Shown in pieces: positions 4,775-5,897 of a DNA stretch of 5,897 nt. Made by a program: the position numbers and the translations under genes. The number at the start of each line of letters is the position of its first letter. Position 1 is the first letter of the stretch. Under the pieces are notes generated by a model. It was not told the DNA's origin and ran no database searches. It saw only the letters and a program-made list of their open reading frames with translations. The DNA is from Acidobacteriota bacterium (GTDB taxonomy: Bacteria > Acidobacteriota > Terriglobia > Terriglobales > Acidobacteriaceae), in NCBI GenBank assembly GCA_021781255.1, contig JAJXXG010000883.1, forward strand, positions 1-5,897, written 5' to 3'.

Positions 4775-5897
4775 ATGTCTCTCTCGCGCAGAGAATTACT
4801 GACGGAAGCTGCCGCCCTGCTCGTAGCACAATGGGCCGGAGCGCACGGTGTAGCCGAGTCAGCTCCTTCCATCAGCGATCGCAAAGTGGTACTGGTAACG
4901 TGTGGCGGAATGCGCCGCGAGGATACTTTTGCCAGTTCCGGGTTTGCCAACATCCCCCACCTTACCCAGGACCTTCTGCCTCAGAGCGTCTTTTATCCAT
5001 TTCTTCGCAACGATGGGGTCACTTCGCATTTCAACACGATATCCAGTGTTCTGAGCGGTAACTGGCAACGTGTCGACGATTGGGGCAAGACGCCCCCACA
5101 GAGTCCGACAATCTACGAATACCTGCGCAAGGCTATGGGGTTGGATCGGAATCAGACGTGGTTTATCTCCAGCAATAAAGCTCTCACCAGCCAGATCGGT
5201 TCGAGCATCGTCCCTGGCTATGGACCAAACTACGGACCAAATGTAATTTTTCCCAAGCAACTTCTCATCAGCGCAGTAGTGCAGGCAGCGAATCAGGGAC
5301 GCCCGGTGCAAAGCACCGACCGCTCTGCGGTGCAGTCAGATATCGAGGGCTTTCTCAACAGCGATAACTACGACGGCCTGGGCTGGTCAGTAGGAGGAGA
5401 ATCCTCTTCGCTCGACAGTTTCACCCTTGGGACGATGCGCCAGGCCATCGAGGATCTCGTGCGCACAAGCGCTCCCGCCACTGGGGATGAGTTCACCTAT
5501 CTGGTCGCGGCCGAGGTACTGCAGCGTTTTGCTCCATCTATGCTGGCCATCACATTTTCCGACATGGAAGTCGCCCATTTTGGCTCGTACTCTTTGCATC
5601 TGAGCGGTATTGCTACCATGGACCGGCTCGTGTATGAATTGTGGAGTCTGCTGCAATCAATGCCCGCGTACCGGGGAAAGACAACCCTGTTCATACTGCC
5701 GGAGTTCGGCCGCGATCTCGATGGAGCCAGCACAAATGGATTTTTCAATCATCGCCAGAACGCCGATTCAACGCGCCTGACCTGGATGATGTGTCTTGGC
5801 GATGCAATTCGGACAGCGCAGATTATCGAAAGCCCGGTGTTGCAAACAGATATCTGCCCAACTATCGCCAGACTATTTGATCTTGGCAGTCTGGGGT
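4775..5897 (+). CDS. Tat-exported alkaline phosphatase superfamily protein, DUF1501-like (3' end outside window)
   Basis: The frame is open from ATG 4775 to the window edge, giving 374 residues; an in-frame stop at 4745 bounds it upstream. MSLSRRELL followed by an Ala/Leu-rich stretch resembles a twin-arginine signal (S-R-R-x-L-L), so folded, metal-loaded export is likely. The N-terminal VVLVTCGGMRREDTF (38-52) resembles the GG-x4-DTF start of DUF1501 proteins. SDMEVAHFG (Asp263, His268) looks like a superfamily metal-binding segment. PEFGRD (309-314) followed by FFNHR (His326) parallels the DUF1501 EFGR...H region. QTDICPTIARLF (357-368) parallels the superfamily's C-terminal D-x-x-PT helix. 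By family it would be a periplasmic hydrolase of phosphate or sulfate esters; substrate and activity are unproven. Little of the C-terminus seems missing. GC is visibly lower than in the left-hand genes. A weak GGGG lies 7 bases before the ATG. Confidence 0.82.
   Translation, partial: MSLSRRELLTEAAALLVAQWAGAHGVAESAPSISDRKVVLVTCGGMRREDTFASSGFANIPHLTQDLLPQSVFYPFLRNDGVTSHFNTISSVLSGNWQRVDDWGKTPPQSPTIYEYLRKAMGLDRNQTWFISSNKALTSQIGSSIVPGYGPNYGPNVIFPKQLLISAVVQAANQGRPVQSTDRSAVQSDIEGFLNSDNYDGLGWSVGGESSSLDSFTLGTMRQAIEDLVRTSAPATGDEFTYLVAAEVLQRFAPSMLAITFSDMEVAHFGSYSLHLSGIATMDRLVYELWSLLQSMPAYRGKTTLFILPEFGRDLDGASTNGFFNHRQNADSTRLTWMMCLGDAIRTAQIIESPVLQTDICPTIARLFDLGSLG

Noticed and set aside
4859..5311. Minus-strand frame of 150 codons
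   Set aside because: The opposite strand carries a 374-codon frame with Tat signal and superfamily motifs, so this is its shadow.
1..5897. CRISPR array or rRNA
   Set aside because: No regularly spaced identical repeats and no rRNA-like conserved stretches were seen on reading.

Overview
The window is a high-GC bacterial chromosome segment. Its style suggests an acidobacterium (Terriglobia/Acidobacteriaceae type): a large exported TPR protein, a xylose-isomerase-like TIM-barrel enzyme, a Tat-exported alkaline-phosphatase-superfamily protein, and an exported protein with a matrixin-like but degenerate motif. This assignment rests on recall of gene style, with no phylogenetic marker beyond one tRNA, so it is an inference.

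Layout. (1) Positions 1-661, minus strand: the N-terminal 220 residues of an exported protein whose 3' end lies outside the window. It carries a ruined zinc-metalloprotease signature. (2) About 692-1023: an intergenic stretch holding a perfect 26-bp inverted repeat (834-859) and a good sigma-70-type promoter (938-966). (3) 1024-1100: an elongator-type tRNA-Met (anticodon CAT) with encoded CCA. (4) 1101-1300: non-coding, with a short GC hairpin followed by a T-run that may be a terminator or a dispersed repeat. (5) 1301-3100 and 3137-4189, plus strand: an exported protein of about 16 TPRs, then, 37 bases after its stop and behind a strong ribosome binding site, a sugar phosphate isomerase/epimerase-like enzyme. 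They are probably co-transcribed. (6) 4190-4774: about 585 bases without a convincing gene, opening with three consecutive hairpins and ending in AT-richer DNA with imperfect direct repeats. (7) 4775-end, plus strand: a Tat-signal-bearing protein of the alkaline phosphatase superfamily with DUF1501-like motifs, open to the window edge.

Base composition falls from clearly GC-rich up to about 4190 to about 50% or less in many lines afterwards. The right-hand part may therefore have a different history from the left.

No complete pathway is visible. The TPR protein and the TIM-barrel enzyme form the only likely operon. The two terminal genes are incomplete and appear to be separate units. The most unusual items are the dead metalloprotease motif, the 26-bp palindrome between divergent units, and the repeat-rich leader of the phosphatase-like gene.
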